Positions 20,493 through 34,193 of a stretch of DNA of 64,000 nt are shown here, piece after piece; within the stretch, counting starts at the first letter, position 1; every line of letters begins with the position of its first letter. The DNA comes from Linanthus parryae (Eukaryota > Streptophyta > Magnoliopsida > Ericales > Polemoniaceae). Both the position numbers and the translations under genes were made by a program. The stretch is taken from the NCBI GenBank assembly GCA_023055425.1, contig JALGPY010000003.1:54607891-54671890 (forward strand). The letters run 5' to 3'. The notes beneath the pieces are model-generated. The model was given only the letters and a program-made list of their open reading frames with translations, was not told the DNA's origin and did not search any database.

Positions 20493-21704
20493 TGTAAGTT
20501 CAACTCAGTTTCAACTTAGTTTCAAAGACTAGTCCATTTCAAGGCCTTGAAACAGCTTTCAAAGCCCTGAAACTGACTATGCTTTATATGCATGAACTTA
20601 GGGGGAGTTTCTGATCTTGATTCAACTCTAAAACACCTATGCTTGATTATTTGATATTTTATGATGAAATAAAAAGTATTTTGACACAGTTTACAGTATC
20701 GAATAACATATTTTTGACTCAGATTTGCAGGGAATTTTGTTTCTTATCTTTCAGGATTTGTTTCCTAACCTGAGTTTTGCAGGAAAGTAAATTATATGAT
20801 GATTTGATTATGGGATCATTCTGCTGTGTTTGGAAGTTGCCTAACAGTTGTTCATACAATATCAAATCAGTATCCTTGAAGATATTGATCAGACTATGAA
20901 GAAATTATTAGTGAAGTCAAAGCTGAAGCTACAAAATAGGGAAGTATGTTCAAGAGAAGATCATGAAGATCTTTAGTTCAAACTAATCTATAAAAGAGGG
21001 AAAGCTGAAGCTATGCAACGGGAAAATTAGCAGAGACACTCAAAACCGTTTAAGGATTGACAAGCAACAAATAAACAGATTCATTTCTCTCATTCCAGTC
21101 ATCAGAAGAACACTGCATACTCACTGCAGATCCAGTTCTAGTGTTCTTCTCTTCTGGACTTCATTTGTATATCATTTTGAGAATACTTCTAGTTCTTATT
21201 CGCAAGGATTTTTCAAGGATAACGATAGAGAATTATTAGCTAATCAAATATCTAGAGCAGGTACTAGATAGGTTAGTGAGAACCACAAGCTGTAACAGAG
21301 TAAGGCATATCTCTGTGCTTGAGATCTAGGGCTTAGCTGTGGATTAATAAGTATTGTGTTGAAAATCCTGCAAGGAGAAGATCCGTGAGGTAGAGACGTA
21401 GGTCCAAGTGGACTGAACTCTATATATCCTGTGTATCTTGCATTTACTTTTCAGTTCCATACTTAGTATTTTTGCAACATTCAAAACAGTCTCAATTCAA
21501 GGGTTTGAAATTCATTTCAAGGCCTTGAAATAGACTTATCTTTTTATACTCTATCTATTTTCATTACAAGGGCTTGAAACTGATTTGAATATCACTTTAC
21601 AAATCTTTTGAAACCACAATTCTTGCAAGTTTAGCAAAAAAATCTATTCAACTCCCCCCTCTAGAGTATTTATCCTGTATTTCTACCTAATCTTCACCAC
21701 TTCA
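20493..21704 (+). repeat. 3' LTR of the SIRE element (1212 bp)
   Basis: TGTAAGTTCAACTCAG at the start matches 10593. It shares the TATA box (about 20990) and the end TTCA with the 5' LTR and lacks that copy's insertion and duplication. It carries three palindromes of the TTTCAAGGCCTTGAAA family. Confidence 0.87.
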
Positions 21705-23441
21705 TGTACTACTCCAGTTCCTACCACAAATACTTTTTGAGACCTTAGCCACTGAGGACAAGGAGGGGCCCGTCTCTTTCTCGTCTATATATTTTCCTCC
21801 AGGGTTTAAAAAACCTCCGGCAGCGGTGGTCTCAGACAATATACAGGTTATGTCGAAAGTTAGAGGACAAAAAATAGGAGAATAGGCTCTACTATTGCTG
21901 AGTGTGCCACATCATTGGATGCTTCTAATTCAATGGTTACCAGCTCTCCATTGCTGCCTGCTGCATCTTGGTTTTGTTGATGGTGTTGCAAAGGAGGCAG
22001 CGTTGTTTTTGAAACACGTCTTCCTCTTTGGTTCCTCTTTGCAGGACGGAATCCTTATATTCGTCTCCTCAAGAGATTGCGGAGTCCATTAGGACTCAGT
22101 TCCGAGGATTATCTAGACCAACTACTATTTATGTGGCGCAACAGTCACATGTATCCCAATTTTAGTTCCATTTTTTGAAATGCTTGTGGAATTCGGTCCT
22201 GAAAAGGCTTCCATATTAAGCCTCTCATACGGCTTCATAACCCTAATGTTTTTGTCATTTTGGAGATGAATAATTCTGAAGCTTATGTTCCAATTTTGGC
22301 TCGTAGGATGTAAGTTATTGAGATCAAGATTTTCGTCCACATATTTGAATGTTTTAGTCTTCTGCCATTTCTCTTACATTGGTAAGTTATTTTTCTTAGT
22401 TTTTAACCTTCTCAGTGTCAGATTGCGCGGAATCCGTTATGGGGTTCCTTACCAGGGTGTATGCTTCTTGTCATTGTCTTCCTCGTCGAGCTCTTTGGAA
22501 AGATATTGCTTATTTCTCTCGCACTATAGATGATCCCTGGTAAGTCAGGGGTGATATTAATGTCATGGTTTCAAGCTTAGAGAAGTTGAGTCGAGGAGGT
22601 TTTGATTAGTTGTCTGCAGCAGAGTTTACTGAGTTTCAGATGCGGGCAGGTTTATCTGATGTTGGGTATCATGGGTCCTCCTATACCTTGTGTAATGTGC
22701 GATATGGTCTCTTAAGGAATTATTGCAGGATGGGTCGATTTTTGCTTTCGAGCTCCTTCTTATGTGTCCACCCTTGTGTTGGTTACTCACCTAGCTCGGG
22801 GTCTTTGATCATGCTCCATTGTTGGTTTCTCTCCAGGTGTCTCAGGTTAGGGTATCCCATTTTAGGTTCCCTAAGGTGCGGACCTCTGTTCATTTTTTCT
22901 GAGATTTTTTAGTGGAAAGTGGAAGTGGGCTCTGCCCCAATGGTGAAGCTTGCCTACAAGATGAAATTTCCTGGAGTTCAGCTTCGTCGTTGGAATTGGG
23001 AGGTTTTTGGGGATGTGGCGCAGTGGATTTTCTCTCTTCAAGATGGTTTGATTTGTTTGGATGCCAGGATTCAGTCGGGGGATGTGTCTGTTTTGGATGA
23101 CTTTTACAGGAGCTGCGGTGCTCTCTAACTGGTTCACTCTCAGAGAAATAAAGGGTTAAGTGGTTGAGGGAGGATGACCGTAACACTTCCTTCTTCCATT
23201 CCTCTATCGGAGAGTGTCGTCAGCACTCGAAGTCTTTATGTTTGTGCTTGGAGGATGGGAGCGTCTACTCAGATATTCAGGTTCTTGGGCCTGCTGCAGG
23301 TCAATACTTTCAGGGCATCAATTCTGCATCCCCCACACAAGAGATAAGGAATTTTTCTTGATCAAATTTCCTCTTTGATCTTCATGCAGACCATTTTGAT
23401 GCTTACATCTGTTCCTTCTCCGGAAGAGATTCAGTCGGTGG
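21705..23441 (+). pseudogene. L1-type LINE remnant, second part (ORF1 end and ORF2 endonuclease/linker)
   Basis: After the SIRE element the Thr/Pro-rich ORF1 tail continues. ORF2 endonuclease pieces follow: SRTIDDPW, then GDINVMVSSLEKLSRGG, SAAEFTEFQMRAGLSDVGYHGSSYT (22470-22720), the APE-type fold that nicks target DNA. The linker (LRRWNWEVFG, 22985-23010) and REDDRNTSFFHSSI (about 23165-23205) precede where RT should start. RT is absent; coding resemblance ends near 23440, where an LTR fragment begins. Frames shift often and stops are frequent. Confidence 0.72.
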
Positions 23442-23960
23442 TGTAATTCCTCGTATTTTAGTTGGTGGTTATTTTGTAATTTGAAAGTTGAGTAATACTA
23501 TTTGAAATTTAATTTCTGTGTTTGAGATATATTTTTAGTTTTCTAAAAATAACGAATTTTGACATTCCTATACATACTATTTTATTTGAAATTGTTTGGT
23601 AATTTTCTAATTCATATAAACTAGCTTTTATGTGTTATCTATTAATTGAAAATTATATATTCGCCCCTCAACTTTAAGCTTTCACATTTCAACCCCAACT
23701 AAAAGTTCATATCTTGATTATTTATACTCAAGTCCTCCTCTACTATCTTTCGTCTCCTCTACTAAAATATGGAGATGTTCTCTTTACAAGCATCTCCAAT
23801 TTTTCTTTAATAATGCATCAAGCACACTAATACCATCTTTATCAACTCACTCCATCAACTCCCACTACTACCTAGCATTTTGTATCTACATCCCTTGTGG
23901 ATTTTTCACCACCGACCTCCACCATAAATCTCATTTCTTTCATCCTCATTTTTTTTCATA
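23442..23960 (+). repeat. Truncated chromovirus (Tekay-type) LTR fragment
   Basis: Starts TGTAATTCCTCGTATTTTAG, close to the start of the solo LTR at 41383 (TGTAATACCCCGTATTT). Downstream phrases are alignable with it (TTATTTTGTA, TTTTATGTGTTATCTATTAATTG against 41693-41715). It ends without a matching LTR end; the right border near 23960 is approximate. Confidence 0.5.
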
Positions 23961-24535
23961 TCAGTAAGGCCCTAAAAACTAGCTGAAAATGTTATTAATA
24001 TGTATTACCTTCATGTTCAACCGCACATTACTTTTTCTTTTTTGCAGTGACTCGTTTGACCTGCAAATGTGAAGCAAATAATCAAATAAAATTGTATAAA
24101 ATTAATGAAGTTGTAATAAAATTCAAGCTAATATATTTCACATACATTTGTCATAGACCAAGCAACCGATTTTCCTGTCATGTTTTTCAAAATTGTTTCT
24201 TTCTCAGAAGGTTGGAACATAAGAAAATTTGTCTTCGGGACCTCAGAGAATTGCACCTCACAGAACTCTGGAACCAAAGCATTTCCATGTACTATCTTAT
24301 TCAGGTTCATCGACAACACAAGACCACATGCTGCAACGGTTTATGACTTGTCTATTGAGATTATCTCTATCATATCGCCTACTCTAACCTTTCCAAAAGA
24401 AACCAATCTTATTTCATTCACAACTAAAATCAGTTCAATGCTATAAAAACTGAACTATATATGATCTTACAATTTTAAGTAAAAATTTGCCCAAAGGTTA
24501 TCATTCGCACGCGACATGAAGATGAGGCATCGCTA
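23961..24535. other. Probable 3' end of the CACTA element, no coding content recognised
   Basis: AT-rich sequence between the LTR fragment and the last recognised CACTA exon. Short ORFs here look like chance. No CACTA terminal repeat could be placed with confidence on this side. Confidence 0.4.
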
Positions 24536-24539
24536 TCTC

Positions 24540-25061
24540 AGTTAGCAATTAGGGGCGGTATATTTAACTGAGCCACTAGTGCATGAGGATTAAAGTTGGA
24601 AGGTCGTGCAGTCGATTGGATTGTCCACCCAGTGTCGGTTTCATAGGTCTGGTAGTAAGTGCGGAAGGAGTAGATGACGACACAACTGGTGGTGAAAAAT
24701 ATGGCATGGAAAATGCATCCAATGATGTTCCAGTCAGCAAACATACTACACCTGAAGGATATTTCATCTAAGCTTCCCAAATTTTAAGTATCTTCTTCGT
24801 TTCAGCTTCGCAAGCATCCCCCCGATCTTGCCTCTCTGCGTTTTCATCTTCCAATTGGGCCACTTTTACCTCCAAGTTAGCCACCTGTTTGCTTGAGCGG
24901 ATTGACGAGGAGACGAGCCCCTTTTTTGCACATAGGCTAGAACCATACATCGCACGCGGACGTGATTGTCTGGCCCAAATGTTTCAACAAAACACTGTTC
25001 ATGTACCTCTAGATTGTTCTTCCTCTTGTGTGCCAATTTTCAAATGATCCCTCACCGTCGC
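24540..25061 (-). pseudogene. CACTA TNP1/Transposase_24-like C-terminal exon
   Basis: On the minus strand an acceptor (TTATTTCAG, ending 25062) leads into ATVRDHLKIGTQEEEQSRG. A frameshifted segment carries FGPDNHVRVRCM, which resembles the conserved FG.E..GRVRG block of plant CACTA transposase-24 proteins. The coiled coil QVANLEVKVAQLEDENAERQ (about 24890-24830) follows, and a Ser/Pro/Thr-rich tail ends near 24540. Such proteins bind the subterminal repeats of the transposon. Stops near 24990-24965 and 24770 break the frame. Confidence 0.6.
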
Positions 25062-25082
25062 CTGAAATAATTAAACATATAT

Positions 25083-27352
<2,270 letters not shown>

Positions 27353-27354
27353 TT

Positions 27355-27366
27355 TGGTATCAGAGC
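27355..27366 (+). other. Primer binding site, tRNA-Met type (Tekay)
   Basis: TGGTATCAGAGC two bases after the LTR end at 27352. Confidence 0.9.
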
Positions 27367-27593
27367 TAGGTTATCCAAAAGATATTTTGAAGCCTGTCGA
27401 GAAATTTAAAATGGACATAGGGAAAAGAATTTAAAATTTGACAAGCTAGGGTTGTGGGATAGTCTAGTAGCATTTTGTGATTTATTTGAGATTATTATGT
27501 GATATGCTATTGCTTGATTATTAATTACTTTAAGATTACGAGAGTATGCGTGGTATAGGACAATTTTGAGACATTCTTTTTTTTTTTTTCCAG

Positions 27594-28575
27594 ATGGCTG
27601 CCCAACCCGAACCCGCTTCACCAACTTATGGACTTGGAGACTCACCCTATCACCTGAAGTTCTTGGAAGGACAGGAAAGCATTGTTAACTACTGTGTGCG
27701 CGTTACAAATCGGTGCTTTCAATGGAGTTTCACTCGCCATGGAGGCCCAAGTTTCCGGATTCCATTGATGATATGCGATGTCATAATTGAAGGATTACCA
27801 AATACCTTCCCATGAAAGGAAGTGAAGAAGGACTACCCCGACCTGGTCATCGTTGTAGAGGGACAATGGGTTCCCAACGAGGACATGTACGAACGCAACA
27901 GCCAGTGCCTGGCTAGATCAAAGGATGTACTAAGAAAGCTCAAGGTGTGCGAGACGCTTTTTCAAATGATGAAGGAAGGCGCAAACTATGAACCTAAAAA
28001 AGACCCAGTAGAGGAAGATATGCCTTAAGAATAAGTACGCGTTCCAACTGCACCCATAGGATTCAGGTCACCCATTCCTACCCCTGATGATCTTACTACA
28101 GCCTATCTACCCCAGGACGTGATCTATCACCCTGGCCTAGAAACCTTAAAGGAGTATTGTACTTATATTGAAAACCTATTCATCGCTTGGAGCTTAAGAT
28201 GCCATAATCCTTTTGACCACCCGTTGAGTATATGCCACTACATACTTAATGGGCTGTCAAGGGTATCACCTTGGAAGGAGCTGAAGGACTAGTTCAACGA
28301 CCTAGTCATGTACAACGCATGGGATGAGGAAGTACCTAACATCTCGAAGTAAAATGATCACGTGCGTGAAGTATACTTGATGGAACCACTCACTCTTTTT
28401 GGAAGTCTAGAGAGTATAGCGGCCATGGATGTGGAGACTAAGTGTGAAGTAGGACCCGTGCTGAAGAAACTCGAGAGTATGGATAAGAATGAGATAGCAC
28501 GAAAGGTGCAGAAGTATTGGGAACAATTGAGGAAGATGATTGAATTCCTGGTTTCTCTTATAGTTGGAGTGTGAT
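27594..28575 (+). pseudogene. Extra ORF between 5' LTR and gag of the Tekay element, unknown function
   Basis: Begins ATGGCTGCCCAACCC after a T-rich tract ending in CAG and continues as one trail. It reads MAAQPEPASPTYGLGDSPYH, then a stop at about 27813, DYPDLVIVVEGQWVPNED, stops near 28025, TPDDLTTAYLPQDVIYHPGL, and ends in EVGPVLKKLESMDKNEIARK and a stop at 28572. About 320 residues are implied, mostly charged, with no gag, protease or RT motif that I recognise. The polypyrimidine-CAG before the ATG resembles a splice acceptor, so the leader may be spliced. It is separated from gag by about 780 bp. It could be a captured host gene, a family-specific accessory ORF or a remnant of a second gag-like gene. 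Confidence 0.5.
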
Positions 28576-29355
28576 TAAAAAATTTAGGTTGCGTTTCGTC
28601 ATTGTTGATTAGTGCATAGAAAGCGTTCATAGAGTTAGAACGCGAGAACGTGAAGTTTGTTGTGGCTGAATCAGTGCAGACTTTGGTATTTGGAATAGCA
28701 GACGTATTTGAATTTTAAATTATTTTTCCATGAATTTTTCCCTGGTATTAGACATTTTTAGGTATATTCCATAAAAATTTCAGACCCAAATAAGTTCTGG
28801 AGAATTAAATACGAATTTCCAAAGTTCGTTGTATAGTAGCAGAATTCCATAGTGACCATCTGTAGTATTTTTGCTTTTAGCCTATATTCCAGATCTTGGA
28901 CGAGTCTCAAGTTTTTAGGTGATTAGTAGACACATAGGGCTATATCTGGGGAAAATCCTAGCCTATTTTTAGGATTAAGGTCATTATAAGACCTGTTAAA
29001 GTTGAAGTTTCTGTTCTGGTGGTCTCTGACAGCAGCTGTGCTATTCTCTGCATAACTTGAGTTCTATAACTTATTTTGAGTTCATTCTTCTTGATTATAA
29101 AATAAGACTCAGAGAGGATGGCCCACACCAAAATTCATAATTTTTTCTTGCCCGATTGACCACTGTTCTAATTTTCAAAGAAGCATGAGAAATAAGACGC
29201 GTTCAGTCTATGTGAAAATTGCATGTGTAACTGATTAGATGATGATCAATGTGTGATATTTCATGCTTAATTGCTTATTATATGCCTTATATATTTCATG
29301 TTTCTTTTACTTTAGGGTACTATGTGAATGATAAAAGAGGTTGTAGTGTAGGATT
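28576..29355 (+). other. Tekay leader region between the extra ORF and gag
   Basis: T-rich, no convincing ORF. Phrases resemble untranslated chromovirus leader sequence. Nothing else recognised. Confidence 0.5.
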
Positions 29356-30560
29356 ATGGCTGATAAACCACTACAATACTATACTAGGAGAGTCCGTCAA
29401 GAACAAATGGCAGCCCAAAACAACAACAACATGGAGCAATTCTTTGCCCAATTTACTCAAATTGATCATAATATGAAAAATGGAGAACATAATGCGGCTA
29501 ACTGGGCAAAGAAAGTGGTTGATATGAAGCCTGAAAGTTTTACAGGCAATGAGGACCCAAGTGGAACTTGAAGACTGGATTGATGAGATGGACAAAATCC
29601 TTGAATTGGTTGAGTGCCCTGACAATCGCAAGGTAATTTGCGTGGCGTTCTACCTCAAAAATGAGGCAAACATCTGGTGGAGGAACTCACGTCAAGCTTT
29701 CTTGGATCAACCCAACTTGAATTGGGGAGCTCTTCAGACTGCTCTTCGCACTCGCTTCTATCCATCTCATATCCAGGATCAGAAGTTCATAGAGTTTGTG
29801 AACTTGAAGTAGGGAAGTGATTCTGTGACAGAATACTTAAATAAGTTCATGCAGTTACCCCGATTCTTAGATCACCTAATGCCTGATGAGGCAACCATGG
29901 TTAGAAATTTCATGGCAGGTCTGCAACTCCATCTGCAGAAAAACTTGCTATGTAGGATATACGACACTCTTCAAGAGGCATATGATAGAGTTGAGTCTTT
30001 TGGCGCATCCACGTGGTGCAAGATGAGAATCGTGGGAAGCGCAAGACTGAGAATGATGGGGGTAATGGTAGCAACTAGGGTAGAAACAACAATGGTGGAC
30101 ATGACAAGAGGTTCAAGTCGAAACATGGAGGAGGCAACCAGGGTCAGTACCGTGGCAACCAGCAAAAATTTGGAGATCAGAATCCTCACTGTTATATCTG
30201 CAAAAAGTGTTAGCAGAACCACCCTGGAGTTGACTGCCAAGGGAATGTAATCACTTGCCATTACTATGGAAAATGGAGACATCGTGCTTTCGAGTGCCGT
30301 ACTTGAAAAATAGGGAACCAACAGTTGAACCAAGGAGGAAACTATCAGGGAAACCGGTAGTTCAATGGAAATAATGAGAGCGGAAACAGGCACTATGGAA
30401 ACTGCAACAATTATAATAATGGAGGCAATAACTGTGGAGGACAACAGAGGAACTACCAAGGAAATGGAGTAACTAGTGGAGGTCATAACAAGAATGGAAA
30501 CAATGCTCCGGCTAATTCAAAAAACAATAATGGAAGTGGTACCACAGGAACCGCATCACA
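29356..30560 (+). pseudogene. Tekay gag with retrotransposon-gag domain and zinc knuckles, broken
   Basis: ATG 29356 starts MADKPLQYYTRRVRQEQM. The capsid-like domain reads PESFTGNEDPS, EDWIDEMDKILELVECPDN, VAFYLKNEANIWW, FIEFVNLKQ-type and VTEYLNKFMQLPRFLDHLMPDE. A frameshift lies near 29571 and a stop at 29810. After a Gly/Asn-rich linker, two knuckles typical of Tekay follow in shifted frame: CYICKK with HPGVDC (30190-30240) and CHYYGKWRHRAFEC (30255-30298). The second Cys of the latter is Tyr. Gag would form the particle and bind the RNA; this copy cannot. Confidence 0.85.
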
Positions 30561-30585
30561 GAATGGGAATGTTACGCATATTGCT

Positions 30586-33500
30586 GTGATGAGGAAGACT
30601 GAGGCAGAAGCAGCAAATGGAGTAGTCACTGGTACATTTCTTGTTCATGATCAACCATCATTTACTTTATTTGATTCTGGAGCTTCAAAATCGTTTATTG
30701 CATCATCATTTGTGGAAAGGTTGAGTCTCAATAAGCCGCCTAGAATATCCATCCCTGTAGCTACCCCAACCGGACATATAACCATGTGTGACACCATTTT
30801 CAAAGGAGTAGAAGTTAAGATCCGGGCTAGTACCTTATCAGCGAACCTGATACATTTTAACCTTGGGGGAATAGATGTTATATTGGGAAATGGATGAGCA
30901 ACTATCGAGCAGTCATAGACTGTCACGATCAGAAAATCAGACTTAAGGGTCCGAAATGAGAAACAGTTTCTTACCGTGGCATCACGAGGGAACCACATAT
31001 CCGAATAGTGTCAGCTTTGACCATAAGTCAACCAAGTGAAGAAGAGGAGTAAGGCTTATTTGTGTTATGTCCATTACGTGCCTAAGAAGGAGAATGTGCT
31101 AGAAGAGATGCCAGTAGTCAAGGACTTCCAGATGTATTCCCGGAAGAGATTCCAGGAATGCCACCTAGGAGGGAAGTTGAGTTCACTTTGGACTTAGCAC
31201 CTAGAACATATCCAATGTCAAAGGCGCCGTACCGTATGGCACAAGCAGAATTAAAGGAACTAAAAGACAAGTTGCAAGAACTCCTGAAGAAAGGGTACAT
31301 AAGACCAAGTGTGTCACCTTGGGGAGCACCAATGTTATTTGTGAAAAAGAAAGATGGAAGTTTGAGATTGTGCATTGACTATAGAGAGTTGAACAGTGCA
31401 ACAATCAAGAACAAATACCCTTTATCCCGAATTGAAGACTTGTTCGATCAGTTGCAAGTTGCGAGTATTTTCTCAAAAATAGATATGAGATCAGGGTATC
31501 ACCAGCTTCGGGTATCCGAGAAGGACATCCCAAAGACATCCTTTAGAACGAGGTATGGCCATTACGAGTTAACGGTAATGCCTTTAGGCTTAACTAATTC
31601 TCCTTCAGTGTTTCTGGATATAATGAATCGTGTTATGAGGATGTTTCTGGATCGGTTGTAGTCGTCTTTATTGATGACATCCTCGTTTACTCAAAGGGCG
31701 AGGAATATCATCAAGAACATCTCAGGGAAGTATTCGAGACTTTGAGACATGAGAAGCTATATGCTAAGCTCTCCAAGTGTGAGTTCTGGCTAAATCATGT
31801 TCCGTTCTTGGGTTACATAATCTCGAAGAAAGAGATATCAGTAGATCCAGGAAAGGTTTCAGTAGTTAAAGACTGGCCAACTCCGAGGAATGTGTCAGAA
31901 ATAAGAAGTTTTCTGGGATTAGCAGGTAATTACCGGTGCTTTGTGAAAGATTTCTCAAAGATCGCTAGACTGATGACTATGCTAACCAAGAAGGCGGTAA
32001 AGTATCAGTGGAGCGAAGATTGTGAAGAAGCATTCTAGACATTGAAGGAAAAGTTGACTACAACACATGTGTTAGCTTTACCCAATGATTCTGGCGAGTT
32101 TGATGTTTACAGTGACGCATCAAAGAGGGGTCTAGGATGTGTGCTTATGAACGACAGAAGGCTTATTGCCTATGCCTCAAGACAGCTGAAAACTCATGAA
32201 GATAACTATGCTACGCATGATCTAGAACTTGCGACAATAGTTTTCGCATTGAAGATATGGAGACATCACCTATATGGGGTTGTGTGTAGATTGTATACGG
32301 ACCAGAACAGTCTCTAGTACATCTTCACGCAGAAAGAGCTAAATAACATGCAAAGACATTGGCTAGAGATTATAAAGGATTATGACTTGCGTATCCAGTA
32401 TCACGAAGGGAAGAAAACGTCGTAGACGATGCGTTAACCCGGAAATCGAGCCATATTTTAGATGCTATGCTAGTTTTGCAAGACTGGCTATGTCATGAGT
32501 TTTGAAAGCTCGAAATTGAAGTAGCGGAACAATGTGGAGTAAAGAATATCTTTGGGAATATGACAGTTGTGCCAGGTGTCTTAGATGAGATAAGGAGTAA
32601 CCAGCCAGGAGATGTGAACCTGGAAAGGATAAAGAAGAAGATTGAGGAAGGGCAAACAAAGGATTTTAAGATCCATGAAGATGGAAGTCTCCGCTACAAG
32701 GGGAGATGGTGTGTACCACATAAGTGTGCGCAAACCAAGTAAAAGTTGATGCGTGAAGCATACAACACACCCTATTCGGTACATCCAGGAGGTGACAAAC
32801 TCTATAAGGATTTGAAGAAGACGTTTTGGTGGCCCAACATGAAGAAGGAAGTAGCAGAGTTTCTGGCAAGATGTTTAACTTGTCAGAAGGTGAAATTCGA
32901 GCATAAAAGAATGGGAGACTTAGTTCAACCATTGGATGTTCTAATTTGGAAATGGGATTCAATCTCGATGGATTTGGTGACTTCATCGCCGACATCAAAG
33001 AACGGACTGAATCAGATATGTATCCGATGAAGGATACATGGATCATGGAACAAAGAAACGATGCGTATATGAAGAACATTGTAAGATACCATGGAGTTAC
33101 GAGCTCTATAGTTTCCGACAGGGTTCCAAACTTTCTCTCTCACTTCTGGAAAGCACTCCAGGAGGCATTGGGAACCTAGTTGAAATTCGGTACAGTATTC
33201 CACCCTGCTACGGATGGACAAAATGAAAGGAAAATTCACACATTGGAGGATATGCTAAGGTCTTGTGTTATGGAATTTCAAGGTTAACGGGTTGATAGAT
33301 TACCTCTGATAGAGTTTTCCTACAACAACAGTTACCATTCCAGCATTGGCGTGGCACCACACGAAGCGTTGTAGGGAAGGAAGTGCCGAACACCACTGTG
33401 TTTGAGCGACATAAGCGAGATGATAGTGATTGGTCCACATCTAATAGAAGAGATGACAGATCATGTAAGACTTATCCAACAGCGAATGAAGGCAACTCAG

Positions 33501-34004
33501 GATAGGCAAAAGTCGTACTGTGATGAAAAGAGGAGACCATTGGAATTTCAAATTGGATAAAAGGCGTCCCTTAAAGTTTCTCCTACTAAGGGAGTCATGA
33601 GTTTCAATCAGAAAGGGAAGTTGAGCTTGAAATTCATTGGACCGTACGAATTCATAGAGAAGATTGAAGAAGTATCTTATCGGTTGGATCTACAATCAAA
33701 TTTGGGTCGTGTTCACAATGTATTCCATGTATCTCAGCTGAAGAAGTGCGTGCCTGACCCATCACATGTATTAGATCCCGAACTGGTAGAATTGGATCCT
33801 TCGTTGAGCTATGAGGAGTATCCTGTCAAGATTTTAGACACCAAGAGAAGGGACACCCACAAAAAGAGTGTCAAGCTGGTAAAGGTCTTGTGGAAAAATC
33901 ACCTCAAAGAAGAGGCAACATGGGAAGCAGAGGATGATATGAGGAAGAAGTATCCTGACCTTTTTGACGAGGTATTTCTAGTTACGAGGGCGTCACTCCT
34001 CTAA
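30586..34004 (+). pseudogene. Tekay pol: protease, RT, RNase H, integrase, chromodomain, broken
   Basis: Protease (30616-30897) keeps FDSGASKSFI. RT (31158-32040) has [32 protein letters not shown] and the catalytic FIDD at about 31666-31680, just after a frameshift at 31660. RNase H has [14 protein letters not shown] and TDQNSL, with K and H of the usual TDHKSL changed. Integrase has the zinc module (HPGGDKLYKDL, CLTCQKVK), Asp in SMDLVT (about 32970), Asp in VSDRVPNF (about 33115) and Glu in DGQNERK (about 33220). The first D-D interval is shortened and frameshifted. GPYEFIEKI (33638) is the GPY/F module. The C-terminus (about 33828-33965: PVKILDTKRRD, VLWKNHLKEEATWEAE) is a chromodomain, thought to target chromatin during integration. 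Many stops. Confidence 0.92.
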
Positions 34005-34193
34005 GGGGGAGAGAATGCAATCATTCGGTTTTAAATACGTTATTTAAGTAATCCTTATAGTACATTGCTCATCGTGCATGACATTAGGTTTGCATTTAAT
34101 AGTTATACCCTAGAGTAGAGACTCATACTTTAGTTATTTATTATAAATTTGGTTTAAGCTTCGAGGACGAAGCTCTCTATAAGAGGGGAATGA

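Larger units (their letters stand above)
10636..21530 (+). repeat. Dispersed 16-bp palindrome family TTTCAAGGCCTTGAAA within the SIRE element
   Basis: Perfect copies at 10636, 12549, 16072, 18001, 20130, 20537 and 21515, and one with a single changed end base at 12618. Near copies include 13526, 13573, 14149, 15062, 16093, 17907, 18021 and 20557. They occur in both LTRs, gag, pol, the spacers and the 3' UTR. Inside coding sequence they encode F(K/Q)(A/G)L(K/E) peptides. Confidence 0.9.
10593..21704 (+). mobile_element. Ty1/copia SIRE (Maximus)-lineage retrotransposon with extra 3' ORF
   Basis: A pair of LTRs (10593-12754 and 20493-21704, both TGTAAG to CTTCA) encloses a tRNA-Met primer site, gag, pol in copia order (protease, integrase, RT, RNase H), a third ORF and a purine tract. 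Total length is 11.1 kb. The UBN2-type gag with a long coiled-coil tail and the extra ORF after pol are SIRE/Maximus hallmarks. Flanking 5-mers GGGAC and TGTAC match at only three positions, so the target duplication is decayed. The element splits the LINE at 10592/21705. LTR divergence and many stops mark it as old. Confidence 0.88.

Noticed and set aside
23863..23880. CACTACTACC as the left end of the CACTA element
   Set aside because: Similar to the right end in 9 of 10 bases, but it lies inside LTR-like, low-complexity sequence, and the flanking triplet TCC does not match AAT.
29971..30486. 171-codon minus-strand ORF rich in Val/Ile/Ser
   Set aside because: Antisense to the Gly/Asn-rich gag linker of the Tekay element.
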